Assembly (NCBI RefSeq): GCF_024362695.1 | Contig: NC_065433.1 | Coordinates: forward strand, 25,887,700 to 25,951,699 | Length of the DNA stretch: 64,000 bases | DNA from: Pectinophora gossypiella | Taxonomy: Eukaryota > Arthropoda > Insecta > Lepidoptera > Gelechiidae | Reading direction: 5' to 3' | In this document: in pieces, positions 1-11,255 of the stretch | Layout of the letters: the number at the start of each line of letters is the position of its first letter | How positions within the stretch are numbered: the stretch's first letter is position 1 | Program-made: the position numbers and the translations under genes | Notes under the pieces: model-generated | Told to the model about the DNA's origin: nothing | Databases searched by the model: none | The model's input: only the letters and a program-made list of their open reading frames with translations

Positions 1-150
1 TTGTGCATACAATGTCGCCTGGACCTGTCGATACACTATTGTTTAGGTGAAAGTAGTTGACTTTTTCTCTCGCATAATGATGTGGTCGACATTGATTTGA
101 ACCGACCTAATCGGTGGCGAGACGTGTGTCGTGTTCAATAGATGTTCAGA

Positions 151-246
151 ACATACCTATTTCTCACCGGGGTATCTAAGTAAATACAATGGGATTCAAT
201 GTGCTCCGATCCTGATCTGAAGAGGTACGCCTCTTGCTACCTCCAT
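151..246 (-). mobile_element. LINE 3'-terminal fragment, degenerate
   Basis: On the minus strand this resembles the LINE tail at 52140-52220 (shared CTCACCGGGGTA, GGATTCAATG-like and TTCGATCCTGA-like blocks). Third and most decayed copy of that tail in the window. Confidence 0.45.
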
Positions 247-1699
247 ATAAAAAAAAAAATACTAGGTAAGTATATACTAACTTACTAAAAAGATTGAAAA
301 CCATTAGGTATGACTCACAAAATATTGTGCAAATAAATGAGAAAACAAAGTCAATAAACAAACTAAAAAAAAATACCAGTTTAAAACTAAGCTACGACCT
401 CTGAGGTCCTCGAATACAGAAACGAATTGATATTCCAATTAATTTTCTAACGTCTTTTAATAAATTAAGGATAAATCTTTGAATAGATTGATTACAACGC
501 CCCTATCGAAGGATCACATCTCAACGAAATTTCTGTGTTTATAGGGATTGTAAATTCACTTAATTGGTAATTATAGATCGAATTGTAAAAGTAACTATTA
601 GCCGGTTAGTTAAAATGCCAACCAAGTAGGTAAGTATTCGTATCATATTGTAGACAGAAGCGGCAAGATGATTGGACACTTAATGGGTGAATTGCAAAAG
701 CGAAAAAAAAAGTTGTCTTGGCTGAGAACGGTAGTGCAAAGTTCTGCTAAATGATTTTGAATATTTTTTCTGGGTAAAGTAAGTAGTCCTCTACCTTGGC
801 AAAAAAAATCATTCAGTTTCAGCAACTGTAACACGCTGAAAAAATTTTTTAAAGTGTCATTTTATCATTTCGGTAGCTTGTCCGTAACCCATTATCGCTT
901 ATAAAATGTCTTGCTCTACAATTATTTTCTATTATTGGGATTTAAATTGATAGAATTTCGTTAAATTATTAAATAATCTAACAACAAAAACTATTTCTGT
1001 CTGTTTACCTTCCTTCTCATACATTTGACAGGCAGTTAAATTTTGTCCGAAAAAAAGTTATCATTTCAGAGGACAGTAAGTTTTGGTAGAATAACTCCGT
1101 CAACATTGCGTCTATGACACCTCCTTACCTGCCAACACCTCGCATTGGTTCGGCTCGACCGCTAGACGTGAACATACCCGTCACAGCGTGTAATGGTTTC
1201 CCGCCAAAAAAAGAAATTTATCATTTCGGTGATAGGGGGACAAAAAAAAATCAGTAAAAAATCATTTCGGTAGCCATTATAACTCATGTTAGATTAGTTC
1301 AATTTATTTCATATTGATGTGTTAAATCGGCTGCAAGTACTGTTTTGTTTGAGAAGTGTCGATTTTTCGATAGTTATTTAAATTCACAGTTTATACAAAA
1401 ATAACCTGTTTTTTATCATCTCGGTGTTATCATTCCGGTGGATTCGATGGACTGAAATGCCAATAACAGTCCATGGGAATGATAAGTAACACTGAAATGA
1501 TAAAACCGTTAAGTTTTAGAGATCCGTGTGTTAAATTTTAGTTTCGGATTAGGTATTGTTTTAAGGGCCTTTTTAACAGTTTTGTGGAGCTATTTTATTT
1601 TTCCTCGAGATGATTTCATGGTTTTCCAAAACCATTTTGGGTGATTGGAAAACGTCATATAACCTTCTGTCAAACTCCTCTTTCTGCTTTTCTCGGTAA
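247..1699. other. AT-rich DNA with scattered TATCATTTCGGT motifs
   Basis: No gene is visible. The motif (T)ATCATTTCRGT occurs near 863, 1060, 1220, 1261, 1414 and 1428, and in reverse near 1451 and 1491. A shard at 653-690 (AGAAGCGGCAAGATGATTGG) matches the start of the LINE tail at 47190. Confidence 0.5.
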
Positions 1700-3540
1700 C
1701 CTTGAATACCCAGACTTATCCATTCTTTAGATCCTGGTGGACACTGGCCTGGATAAAATAGTTTACATCAGTGTCTACCGATCGCACAGCGGTAACTCTG
1801 AGACAAGCAGGTTATTCACCTACCTCAGTAGGACAGTGGAGTTGGCACGGCGGAGGTATCTCTCAGCGCAACTTGTTCTTCTCCGGGACTCCAACGCCCA
1901 CCAGCAAGAGTGGTTGTTCCCATTCCAGAAGACCAACCATGCTGGCAAAGAGGCGCAAGCTTTTGCCACGTGTGGCAAAATCTCTCACATCTGGTGAATT
2001 GCGTTACAAAGATACCTGACGTTGCTAACTATAGCGCCAACTGCTTGGACTTTTTGCTGATAACTGATCCGGACCAATATCAATCTCTATCAGTGACTTC
2101 CCCCTTGGGAACATCCGACCATTGTCTGGTGAGATATGTGTCTGTCTATTCCTCACCTGATTCTAGCCCCAGAGGATCGAGGCAAATATGGTGACACACG
2201 CTAGCAGATTGTAATGAGATGCGGCACTTCTTTGCAAACCTATCCTTGGCGTGAGGTTTGCTTTTCTTCAGAAGACTCGACGAGCTGCGGAGATGCCATA
2301 TTAGTTGTCAGGCAATGGAATACTCTATCCCATTTTCTGACATATCATCTGACGATAAGGCTCGCTCATGGTACATCGCGGAGTATGCTAGTGCAGAAGC
2401 TCTAATATGCCTCCTAACATACGGGCTCTGCAAAATTCCCTGAATACCGCTGCAAAGTCTTGCAAGAAGACAATGCGCAGGGCACGTTTCGACAATATTG
2501 GCCAAATTGATGCCAAACTGACTGAGCTGGTAGTAAAACCTTTTAGCCGCTAGTCAAATCGGTCGAAGCAAACTTCTGCCGTATAAAAATGCTTCGCACT
2601 CTAGACGTGAATAAGGTCAGTAGTCCTGATGATATCCCAGCAATAGTACTGCGGAACTGTGCACCTGAATAGTCTCCTACTGACACGCCTCTACCTGCTC
2701 TCTCTGGGTTCAGGACAATTCCCGAAACCATGGAACCTTGCCAATGTGCAGTGTATGCCCAAAAAAGGCACTCGTACCAACCCTGCTAACTACCGCCCCA
2801 TCTCGGCACAACCGCCGCTAATCCTGAACAACCGCCTCCTGGCGTACCTTGAAGCCAACAATTTACTCAGAGATAGGTCAACTGATGTTCTTCTTGTGTA
2901 TGCTACACGCTTATGGAGTGAGGCAATCTAGAATCAAGGCGAGGATCTTGTTATGTCCCTTGATATATTCAGGATCCCTTCTAGCCTATGTAATTGGATA
3001 GATAGGGATAGATTGATTCGGGTAGTAGTTGATGGGTGCTTGTCTGATCTACATGCTATTAATGCCGGACTCCCTCAGGGATCTGTTCTCTCCGCCACGT
3101 TTTTTCTATCAATGATTATTTATAAGCATTATTTAGGCATGCAGACGATAGCACAGTGACGGAGAGATACATGTCCAATGCACGCGTAAGCACCAGAGAT
3201 GATAGTGCCCTCAGAGAGGATCTTGTGAATCGTGTGAAACTGCCCCTTAAGTCCGTCTCAGACTGGGGTGACAACAAGTAGATTGGACTCAACGCTTCCA
3301 TGACCCAGGCGTGTCTGTTCACCGCAAAACGGAGTCCTTTCCTCCTGGCTGGGACTTTCCGGAGTGAATTACCAACCATCTCGAGCTCTTGGGTATGGAT
3401 ATAACTTCCAACTCGTTATAATCTAGGAGACTTCAAGACTAGGGGGAATAGGCATTTGCTAGGTAAGTGTGATTTACCCTAGACCACATCGTCATTTACC
3501 ATCAGGTGAGATTGTGGTCCTACGTGAACCTATATTATTT
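1700..3540 (+). mobile_element. Decayed jockey/CR1-like LINE with endonuclease and reverse transcriptase remnants
   Basis: Three frames together recall a non-LTR retrotransposon. Endonuclease remnants are at 1737-2190 (SNAHQQEWL, DVANYSANCLDFLLITDPD, LGTSDHCLV). Reverse transcriptase remnants are at 2600-3160 (NYRPIS, then INAGLPQGSVLSATFFL, with the YADD region decayed near 3140). The 3' end at 3430-3540 reads FKTRGNRHLLGKCDL before a stop. Multiple frameshifts and stops and a shortened RT show it is dead. The clade is tentative. Confidence 0.8.
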
Positions 3541-3608
3541 AAAAAAAATGTAGGTAAGTAATAAAGAAGCAATGACAATAGCCACAAAAAAGACATATTG
3601 ACAATAAG

Positions 3609-3860
3609 CATCATCCCCCTAGCATTATACCGATTTTTCACAGGGTCCGCTTACCTAACTTGAAGATTTGACAGGTCCAGTATTTTACAGAAGCGACTGC
3701 CTGTCTCACCTTCCAACCCACGAAGGGGAAACCAGCCCAATACACATTAGGTCACATACCTCCGAAAATGGAATTTTCGGGAATGTGGGTTTCCTCACGA
3801 TGTTTTTCTTCACCGCTGAGCATGTGACAATCATTTCTGATCTAAACATGAATTACCTTA
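3609..3860 (-). mobile_element. tRNA-derived SINE, group C, 3' part
   Basis: This is the reverse complement of the body of the full copy at 8044-8403: CATCCCCCTAGCATTAT, CAGGGTCCGCTTACCTAA, GATTTGACAGGTCC and CACGATG blocks in order. The tRNA-like head is missing. Confidence 0.75.
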
Positions 3861-4027
3861 CCACCCACCCATTAGCTACCACGGCTCCACATATTGACAA
3901 CAACTAAATGCATTTTTTATTGCTCGATGAAAGAAACGAACAACAATCTATTACTATTAGTAAATAGTATTAAACTATTTTTTATTTAGCAAGTATTGAA
4001 CTATTTATCTAAGAATGTATAAATCGA

Positions 4028-4144
4028 TCTCCACCAACCCGCAGTGGAGCAGCGTGATGGAGTATGCTCCATACCCTCCCCCCCCCTACCCCGGTTAATT
4101 GAGAGTAGGCCTGTGCCCAGCAGTGGGACATATATAGGCTATTT
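4028..4144 (+). mobile_element. SINE group B tail, 5'-truncated, with 13-bp target-site duplication
   Basis: It carries GTGGAGTATGCTCC-like sequence and GCCTGTGCCCAGCAGTGGGA. ATGTATAAATCGA flanks both sides (4015-4027 and 4145-4157), proving insertion by target-primed retroposition. It contains a poly-C run at 4076-4086. Confidence 0.8.
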
Positions 4145-4208
4145 ATGTATAAATCGAACTTCACTTTGTACGGAACCCTAACTAAGCAGCACAATTTTTC
4201 TTGACTGT

Positions 4209-4320
4209 ATCATTTCCGTGGGTTAATTTCATTTCAGTGGACTCATTATCATTTCAGTGTACATTTATATCATTTCGGTGTATATTTATATCATTTCAGT
4301 GGGTACTTATCATTTCAGTG
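4209..4320 (+). repeat. Quasi-tandem array of TATCATTTCAGTG, about 20-bp period
   Basis: The core CATTTCNGTG begins at about 4211, 4230, 4250, 4271, 4292 and 4311, so six units are spaced 19-21 bp. The spacer varies (GGACTCAT, TACATTTATAT). An inverse copy is at 4460-4472. Confidence 0.75.
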
Positions 4321-4497
4321 GACTCATAAAAATTCAATTTTAAATATCTCAGTAAGTTTCGATCGTATTTGATGCCCACTCACGCACATAATTCAAAATA
4401 GGTTAAAGTTTTATTTGTCGTCAAATATGTGAAGAAAAGTATTAAAATAAAAAATCTCACCGAAATGATAAAAAAATGAGACTTGTTGAAATTCACC

Positions 4498-4705
4498 CTA
4501 ATAAGACACGACGGATTTATTAAAAACATCATAGAAGGGAAGCTACAGCGAAATAGAAGAAGGGGAACACCAAGAAGAGCTTACATGGAACAGATTAAAG
4601 AGAAGGTGAACGTCGTGTTTATAAGAAAGTGAAAGAATTGGCCTTTGATAGACAAGAATGAACAGACTACACCGACAGGAGCGTGGCTCTTGGGTTAATC
4701 ATGAC
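4498..4705 (+). mobile_element. LINE C-terminal and 3' end fragment (RGRPRR family)
   Basis: The translated DNA recalls TRRAYMEQIKEKVNVV with frameshifts, and ends CACCGACAGGAGCGTGGCTCTT. The intact counterpart is at 47190-47429. Retrotransposon debris. Confidence 0.7.
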
Positions 4706-4813
4706 GATTGTGAATAAAATAACAACATCGATACGATATCCAATTCCAATAGCCGAAATCCCTTTACTTATAACGAAAATTTTAACCACCAATGTACTAA
4801 TTTATTTGAACAC

Positions 4814-4982
4814 TTTATGATCCCTAGTTTGGTTACGGTATTTCAGGCTGATTATTTGCTTAGGGGCACGTTATAGTAGTCATTACGTGAGCCACGTCTG
4901 GGGCCTTTGGGTCAATAGTAACCCTGACACCAGTTTGATGAGGCTGATCATTAAACTAACAACCCACACTAGAGAAGAAGAT
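4814..4982 (+). mobile_element. SINE group A, degenerate 3' part
   Basis: Recognisable blocks are TGATCCCTAGTTTGGTTA, GCACGTTA, GGGGCCTTTGG, AACCCTGACACC and the AGAAGAAG tail. The tRNA head is absent. Confidence 0.7.
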
Positions 4983-5021
4983 TTGATGGTTTTTAATAGA
5001 GATCAAGAACTACCAGCATTA

Positions 5022-5342
5022 TACAGGATGTTAGTGACATCGTAACGAAAACTTTGAGGGATGATTTTGACCATGATTCTGAGTTGATATCAAGTGGAAT
5101 TTTCCGTCGCAAAAGTATCGAACTGTAAGAAAAAAAACACTGTAATTGTCATCAATTTTCCGAAATACTGAGAGGGATGATTCAGCTCATTATTCTGAAT
5201 TAATATCAAGTGGAATTTTCCATCTTAAAAAAACTAAAAAAATAATGAATTTTGCGACAGAAAATTCCACTTAATATTAACTTAGAAACATGGTCTCAAT
5301 CATCCCTTTAGGTATTCGTTACGATGTCACTAACACCCTGTA
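5022..5342. mobile_element. TA-flanked MITE with long terminal inverted repeats (Tc1/mariner-like)
   Basis: The ends TACAGGATGTTAGTGACATC and its imperfect reverse complement extend about 90 bp inwards, through GGATGATT and AAGTGGAATTTTCCGTCGCA. A TA pair flanks each end (5020-5021, 5343-5344). No transposase. A lone terminus of the same family lies at 22540-22572. Confidence 0.75.
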
Positions 5343-5733
5343 TATTGAAAAGTAGGCAAAAACCTCATCATACCATAATCAAGGGAAGAAAATATAAGAG
5401 CCTGATAAATCTCAGCTTCTGCCATCAGACCATAGCGCACAAACACATTATCGCCCGGAGCATGCAAATCGGCTAAACGAATTCCTAATACACTTAAACT
5501 ATACTTTATGGGTGCGCAGACGCAGACGCACCGACAAAGGGCTCAGTGTTTCGATCCAGACTTAGTAAGCTGAAGCTTGAAATCATAGCTACTACAATGA
5601 TACTGCTCATATAACATTACAATACTACAAAAAACACAATATAGTAAGTTTATATTCGCAAATAGAAGGCGGACTATTATAAGTATCTTAATATAAAATG
5701 CTATTATTAATAGGTACCTAATTATGTACATTA

Positions 5734-5882
5734 GGTAGTGGGTAGGCACGCTACAAGGTGGACCGACGATCTGGTGAAGGTAGCGGGAAGCCGCTGGATG
5801 AGGGCAGCGCAGGACCGATCGTCGTGGAGATCCTTGGGGAAGGCCTATGCCCAGCAGTGGGCTACGGCTGATGATGATGATG
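5734..5882 (+). mobile_element. RTE-clade LINE, 5'-truncated C-terminus and 3' end
   Basis: One frame encodes RWTDDLVKVAGSRWMRAAQD and then WRSLGKAYAQQWATA, typical of the RTE ORF end, followed by a GAT repeat. ATGTACATTA flanks both sides (5724-5733 and 5883-5892). Its last bases, CCCAGCAGTGGG plus GATGATGATG, match the 3' end of SINE group D. Confidence 0.85.
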
Positions 5883-5982
5883 ATGTACATTAAGTTACTT
5901 TACCAAATCAGGCGCACTGTCAGCAAGTATTTTTTTAAATAAAAATATAAGGTACTATTTACTTGTGTCTTGGTACTATTTT

Positions 5983-6120
5983 ATTGCAGCTTCTTTTCCC
6001 CGGCTACACAGGTTGTGAGAGAAGCTGCAGTAGTTTTAAGGGGATGAGTGAGACGTGCTTTATGTAAAAATTGACGAAATTCAAAGTGTAACTATGTTAC
6101 CTGCTGAATAAAGATAGTTT
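5983..6120 (+). mobile_element. CR1-like LINE 3' UTR fragment
   Basis: It matches the 3' UTR at 61060-61190: GCAGCTTCTTTTCCCCGGCT, AGGTTGTGAGA, AAAGTGTAACTATGTTACCT and GAATAAAGATA near the end. Confidence 0.75.
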
Positions 6121-6125
6121 TAATA

Positions 6126-8029
6126 GAGCGAAGGTGGCGTTTCTGCAACTGCATACCAACATTGGTATGATCTTTATCATTATTTCCATAACTCTGTCAA
6201 CTTGAAATCTTGCTTAATACACTGCTCGCTTTGAATCTTCGATCATTAAGTGATTTCTGGTTGTTGCCGTCCACGTGACTTGAAGACATAAGCAGATGAA
6301 TACTCACTATGGTAGTCGTAAAACACAATGTTCATTCGTGGGAGAATTCCGTAACGAGTTCCGAAGTTCTTGACAAGTAACAAGACAATCAAAGCAGGTT
6401 ACGCCACAGCAAATATGCTTTTAAGGGTCATTCAATAAACTTGAAGGCACAATGCGAAGTGTCCATTTCCACTAACTCAATTACAAGGTCGGGGTAACAA
6501 TACCAAAAGGGGCGAAAAAAATACAACCGCACTGGATTCGTTTCTTTTCCGTAAATATTACTACGAGTTTGCGCACTCGACTCGAACGCAATCCCAACAG
6601 GAAATATTGTCAAATACTTTTTACTTGTCATCGGATTCTTGTGCGTACTCCAATCTAGGACACGTCTCCTCGCTTACGAAACGCGAGTTCTTTACACTAA
6701 TTACTTACCCTTATTTATAGAACTTATTCCCCTTTAATTGCTACACGAACTGGCCACAGGAAAAGCTGATACACAAATGAATGATAATGATTAAAGTCCA
6801 GTAACTTATAGCCTTCTAAATCATGAAACCACTCAAGAGAGCGTGTACAAGCGGCTGGATAATTCGCACAAGTATTACGTACAACTTATTTATAATGATG
6901 GTCTTAGACAGATATTACATTTACTGCTAGTACATTAATTAAACGAGTTGTACTGCCCACTTAATAACAGTAGAAGCCGGGACATTGAACTCGTCATTTT
7001 AAAAGTTAAGAAATGAAAGTCATAAAATTAGCCAACAACAGGCAGAACTGTAGTCCACGGAAAATATCCAGTGTCAAGGGCAGAGTTTGCTAATTCTGCA
7101 TCTCTTCAGAAATGGAATCAAATGCAATCAATGGAATGGCTCAGACAAGTGAATAACGTGAAAGAGAAAACATTTCAAAAGGATGAGACAAGTTTTACAC
7201 ACATTCGTGAAAAATCCTTGAGTAATTTCCCCATGGTAGTAATTTTAAACTCCGAACTTTCTAGAACGGTGACAGCTTCATTGACAGTGACATCGACTTT
7301 GATACAGTTTTTACTCGCCATTATTATTTTCCGCGTGGGCGCGCTGCGGTGGCAAAAAGTTGATTAGAATGCGATCGAGAATCGTTGGTAGTGCGTGGAA
7401 TAATTTTTTCGCCCCACAATTTGGCGGTACATCATTTTCGGTAAGTGACTCCGGAGTCCGGCCGACACGGCGACCGGACCAGTTTGCACGAGTCGATGCA
7501 CCTGGGCTAATAAGGGCCAAAGATTAAGCATCCACAGACTTGACATTCCAGTTCTGAACGGTACACTCTGATTTCGGAATCGTCGGAATTTATAATTTCT
7601 CATATTAGGCACTTATTTAGCGACCGATACATTCACTTTTATAGCAAAAGTTTTTAGAACCTTAACCTTCAAGTGTTGAGGTAGAAAATCAATTGAAACA
7701 CTAACCCTGCTCACTTGACTATTTACCAAAATGCATTCTAAAGGAATTTCGAGAAAATCGAGTGAAAGTGAACATTTTCTTTTAAGTACCGCAACCTGAG
7801 ACGGTCGTTCGTTGGTTTATCGTTTCTGAGAGTTATTTAAATAAGAAAATCAGGGTCTTTGGAGCTGGTTTAGCAGTAGGTAGTCCTTGCCGGTCAGTAA
7901 GGATTAAGTTCAGTTGGTCAAGTCAGTATGACTATATACTTTAAAGCACGCGAAAAATCTTGACTAAGTTTGCGAACATTTTTGCTGAATATCCTCCACC
8001 AGCATTGGGGTATGTTACAAAATATAATT
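6126..8029. other. Unique AT-rich DNA, no recognised gene
   Basis: No repeat family recognised. A short GC-richer patch at 7370-7520 holds an open frame from an ATG at 7374 (MRSRIVGSAWNNFF) that meets a GTAAGTG donor-like site at 7440. I do not recognise the peptide. Confidence 0.4.
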
Positions 8030-8043
8030 ATTCGAAAGTGAGC

Positions 8044-8403
8044 TTAAAAGTGAGAGTTAGAAGCCGTGGTAGCCCAGTTGGAAGAACGCTTGCCTCTCAC
8101 TTTGAGGTCACAGGTTCGAATCCAGCACATGCCTAATCCAATGATTGTCGAATTTGTTTCCGAATTCATGTTTGGATCATAAATGATTATCACGTGCTCA
8201 GCGATGAACGAAATCATCGTGAGGTAACCCACATTCCCGAGAAATGCATTTTCGGAGGTATGTGACCTAACCTGTATTGGGCTGATTATCCCTTCGCGGG
8301 TTGGAAGGTCAGACAGACAGTCGCTTCTGTAAAAACTGGATTTGTCAAATCTTTAGTTTAGGTAAGCGGACCCTGTGAAAAGCGGAATAATGCTAGGGGG
8401 ATG
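8044..8403 (+). mobile_element. Full-length tRNA-derived SINE, group C
   Basis: A tRNA-like head (AGCCGTGGTAGCCCAGTTGG, then B-box GGTTCGAATCC at about 8113) is followed by a 270-bp body ending GCTAGGGGGATGA. ATTCGAAAGTGAGC flanks both sides (8030-8043 and 8404-8417), a 14-bp target-site duplication. Boxes A and B would serve as a pol III promoter. Confidence 0.9.
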
Positions 8404-8639
8404 ATTCGAAAGTGAGCATTTGAACGATTAAGAGATATGAATAATTTATTGAGCTTAACTTATCATAATGTTCGACTTCAAACTAGTTCTACTGATATTA
8501 AAAGCATACGATATTGTAGGAGTAGGGGCTCCTGTAGTCTTAGGTGGTTTATGCATAGAGTCAGTAATAAATCTCAAGTTATTGGAAGCCGTGACTTTGT
8601 ATCATCACATCACGCTAGAAAATAAAATTATGTACACAA

Positions 8640-8802
8640 CAGGGGGGTTAAAATGGCTACATCGAAGCAATTCATCTAAAAAAGCAATGTTGCAATTTGA
8701 CAATTGCGCATATAAAAGTAAGTGCGCAATGCAAACAAATATCAAATTGCAATATTGCTTTCTAAGATTAATTGCTTCAATGCGGCCATTTTAAACCCCC
8801 TG
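8640..8802. mobile_element. Palindromic 160-bp MITE, copy 1
   Basis: The outer CAGGGGGGTT pairs with the closing AACCCCCTG; arms of about 60-70 bp (GCAATTCATCTAAGAAAGCA type) pair over almost the whole length. No obvious target duplication. Confidence 0.75.
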
Positions 8803-8814
8803 ACATAATATTCA

Positions 8815-9061
8815 TCATTAAAATCAAACTTCTTATCGTGTCGATAGCAAAGTAAATAGTGTCGGCCCAAAACTTGGCAACAAGTATGGCGCTATCTGCA
8901 GCGCTCATCAGATCCTCCTGCGTGCAGGTGTTCGGGCACGCAGGACACGATGTAAGATGTTCCATCATTAGGGGAACAGTGCCGCACTTACACTTTAAAT
9001 CCGAGTTATCCGAGAAACCCCCACCTGAACAAATTGTATAACTTCCCCACCTGGGTCCCAA
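8815..9061 (-). mobile_element. LINE C-terminal zinc-knuckle fragment
   Basis: The minus-strand frame reads LKCKCGTVPLMMEHLTSCPA, then TCTQEDLMSAADSAILVAKF. The C-x-C, H and C spacing is that of the zinc-binding C-terminus of jockey-like ORF2. Truncated; flanked left by a MITE. Confidence 0.7.
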
Positions 9062-9142
9062 GTCTATTTAGAGACTTGCCTTAGTTTACCTGGAAAATCA
9101 AACTTACACATACTTAATCGTTATTTTCGTTTATTCTCTATC

Positions 9143-9185
9143 ACGCGTTGGCCTCTGCTCAGCAGTGGGACACGATAGACTAGAA
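9143..9185 (+). mobile_element. Short RTE/SINE tail shard
   Basis: GGCCTCTGCTCAGCAGTGGG resembles the shared RTE/SINE 3' end. Too short to classify. Confidence 0.4.
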
Positions 9186-9252
9186 AAAAAAGTCTCTATC
9201 TAATCTATCCATACAAAACAATAAAAAACTCGTAAATGTAGCTGAAGTTTAT

Positions 9253-9380
9253 TTCGTGTGTGTGTATGTGTGTGTGGGAGTGTGTGTGTGCGAGAGAGAT
9301 TGAGTGAGGGTGAGTGGCGTGCGTGTGTATCTTTCTGTCTGTATGCGTGTGTGAGTCTTTGCGCGTGTCTACACGCGGCA
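9253..9380. repeat. Imperfect GT/TG-rich simple repeat
   Basis: Runs of GTGTGTGT broken by GA, CG and TA. Antisense open frames here are low-complexity artefacts. Otherwise 9190-9945 shows no gene or known repeat. Confidence 0.8.
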
Positions 9381-9958
9381 GTAAAGTAAATAAAATTGCA
9401 ACAATAAATCAATCATTTATGATTTGCGACGATCATTCAACCCAAATACAAAGTAGCGATAACCGATAACCTACTACAAATATAGTATGCGTTATTCAAT
9501 TATGACGACAATCTGATTAAAGTGCGCGCCAGCCAAAATAACACAGCAATCGCAAAAACTCCATATTAATGTAAAGACACTTCTTAATTTTCATTAACAT
9601 AAGATTTCTTATCGCATGAAGTTTTAGGTTCAAAAAGCAAATAACAGCTGGCGAGCTTCCTATTTCAATACGTAATCTGTAGGTAAAAAATGTGACTTTT
9701 GACATTACAATCTTAATTATGTTTCTATCGACGCTAAGTTACTAGAAATCATAAAAATTTAAGAGACCACCCAAAATATTTGAATAAGTAATTATGAGAA
9801 TGAAAAACCAGAGATAAAAATATTCAAATAAAAATAGTGGGTAAGCTTTAGCGCAAGTAGTAAGTGGGGCTATGTTTTAGCGCATAGGAAACGTGAGGAA
9901 TATTAATTCAATCGAGTTGCGACAGAAAGACGGACAGATAAAGGTATCCTTCTAACCA

Positions 9959-10032
9959 ACAACAACAACATAAACAGCCTATATACGTCCCACTGCTGGG
10001 CACAGGCCTTCCCTCAATCAACCGGAGAGGGA
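9959..10032 (-). mobile_element. SINE group B, 74-bp 5'-truncated insertion
   Basis: Contains ACAGCCTATATACGTCCCAC and TGCTGGGCACAGGCC. ATCCTTCTAACCA flanks both sides (9946-9958, 10033-10045), a perfect 13-bp duplication. Confidence 0.85.
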
Positions 10033-10490
10033 ATCCTTCTAACCATTTTGGTACAATTTAAAATATAAGTAAAGCAATACTTTTCGATCCTTAATCTTTG
10101 ACCAACCCCGCAGCAATACGATACATAGTGACATTCACAATGTCAGAACACGTTAAATCTATAATTAGGCGAAATAAACTTAATGACAACTGATTTGTAC
10201 ATGATTTTAATGATATTTACAACACGATAATTATTACGCACCAATGCACTGAGGAAGTGTAGGTAGGTTTTGAATTCAGTGAACCACTTGTAGCGAAACT
10301 AGGCAGGGTTGCCAGACGCAAATTTTGTATTATATTCCTACAAAAATATCCGATACTATTTAAGAAAATTTTCCCCCGATATTCTTTTTTGAAGTAAATA
10401 TGACAGATATTAAGATTTTCACGTTACCATATGGACCGAAGTCGTCAAATATCACATATCAATATTTAAAAAAACATTTTTCGTAATATC

Positions 10491-10612
10491 TATCTCCCTA
10501 GCCTTACCCCGTTTTTACAGGGTCCGTTTACCTAAAGATTTGACAGGTCCGGTTTTTTATAGAAGCCTTGTCTAACCTACTATCCCGCGAAGAGAAAACC
10601 AGCCCAATATGG
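10491..10612 (-). mobile_element. SINE group C, 3' fragment
   Basis: CAGGGTCCGTTTACCTAA, GATTTGACAGGTCCGG and AACCAGCCCAATAT are the reverse of the group C body. Confidence 0.7.
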
Positions 10613-11127
10613 GAACATTCTTCATAAGTACTAAATTAATTAGAAGAATTGTAAATCAAAAAACGAAACCACAAAAAAATACACACTAAGTACAACAAGT
10701 CAGTATTTCCAGAAACGGACGAAAACTGTCGAAGTACTTTATTTCTCACTTAACCTCTCAGTATCTCAAGCAATTATTGGCCGAATTCTGTCGAAACCCC
10801 CCTTTCTTGCCACACCAATTAAAATTAATCACCCGACTGATGAACACTTCCTCTTACAAGGAAGCTCTGAAGAACATAACAGGTGTAAATTGCTATATTA
10901 AAACTGAGAGGAGCGATCAATCTGTCTGTCATCGATGCGCGAGCGCAGGACCCCATGCATTATGGATGCGTCGTTTAGTAAAATTTGTGCTTTGATTGGA
11001 TCGCTGGTTATTACGGCATTCGCTATCAATGTAGTTTTTAAATAGTTCAGTAAAGCACGTTTAAATCAGTCAATACTTTGTGTTACTCCTGTAACCTCAA
11101 ATATGACATAACATAACGTAAGGATAT
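10613..11127. other. No recognised gene or repeat
   Basis: A 72-codon frame at 10777-10995 has no recognisable domain and no splice context that convinces me. Confidence 0.4.
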
Positions 11128-11255
11128 GACTATATCCTAATTGGGGTAGCCAGAGGTACTAGAGCAATTAAGTTCCAACACCTCACCAAACCTTCTGTTG
11201 GACCAACGTGATAGGTGATGAGCCGTATCGCCATTTATAATGGTCGAGCCAACTG
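11128..11255 (+). repeat. Dispersed repeat, group G
   Basis: CCTAATTGGGGTAGCCAGAG and the GTGATGAGCCGTATCGCC region recur at 36696, 40440, 50035 and 53270. Class unknown. Confidence 0.5.

Noticed and set aside
8640..8802. Palindromic MITE as a hAT element with 8-bp target duplications
   Set aside because: CAGGGG ends fit loosely, but none of the five copies shows a convincing 8-bp duplication.
10777..10995. 72-codon plus-strand frame
   Set aside because: No recognisable motif and no supporting context.
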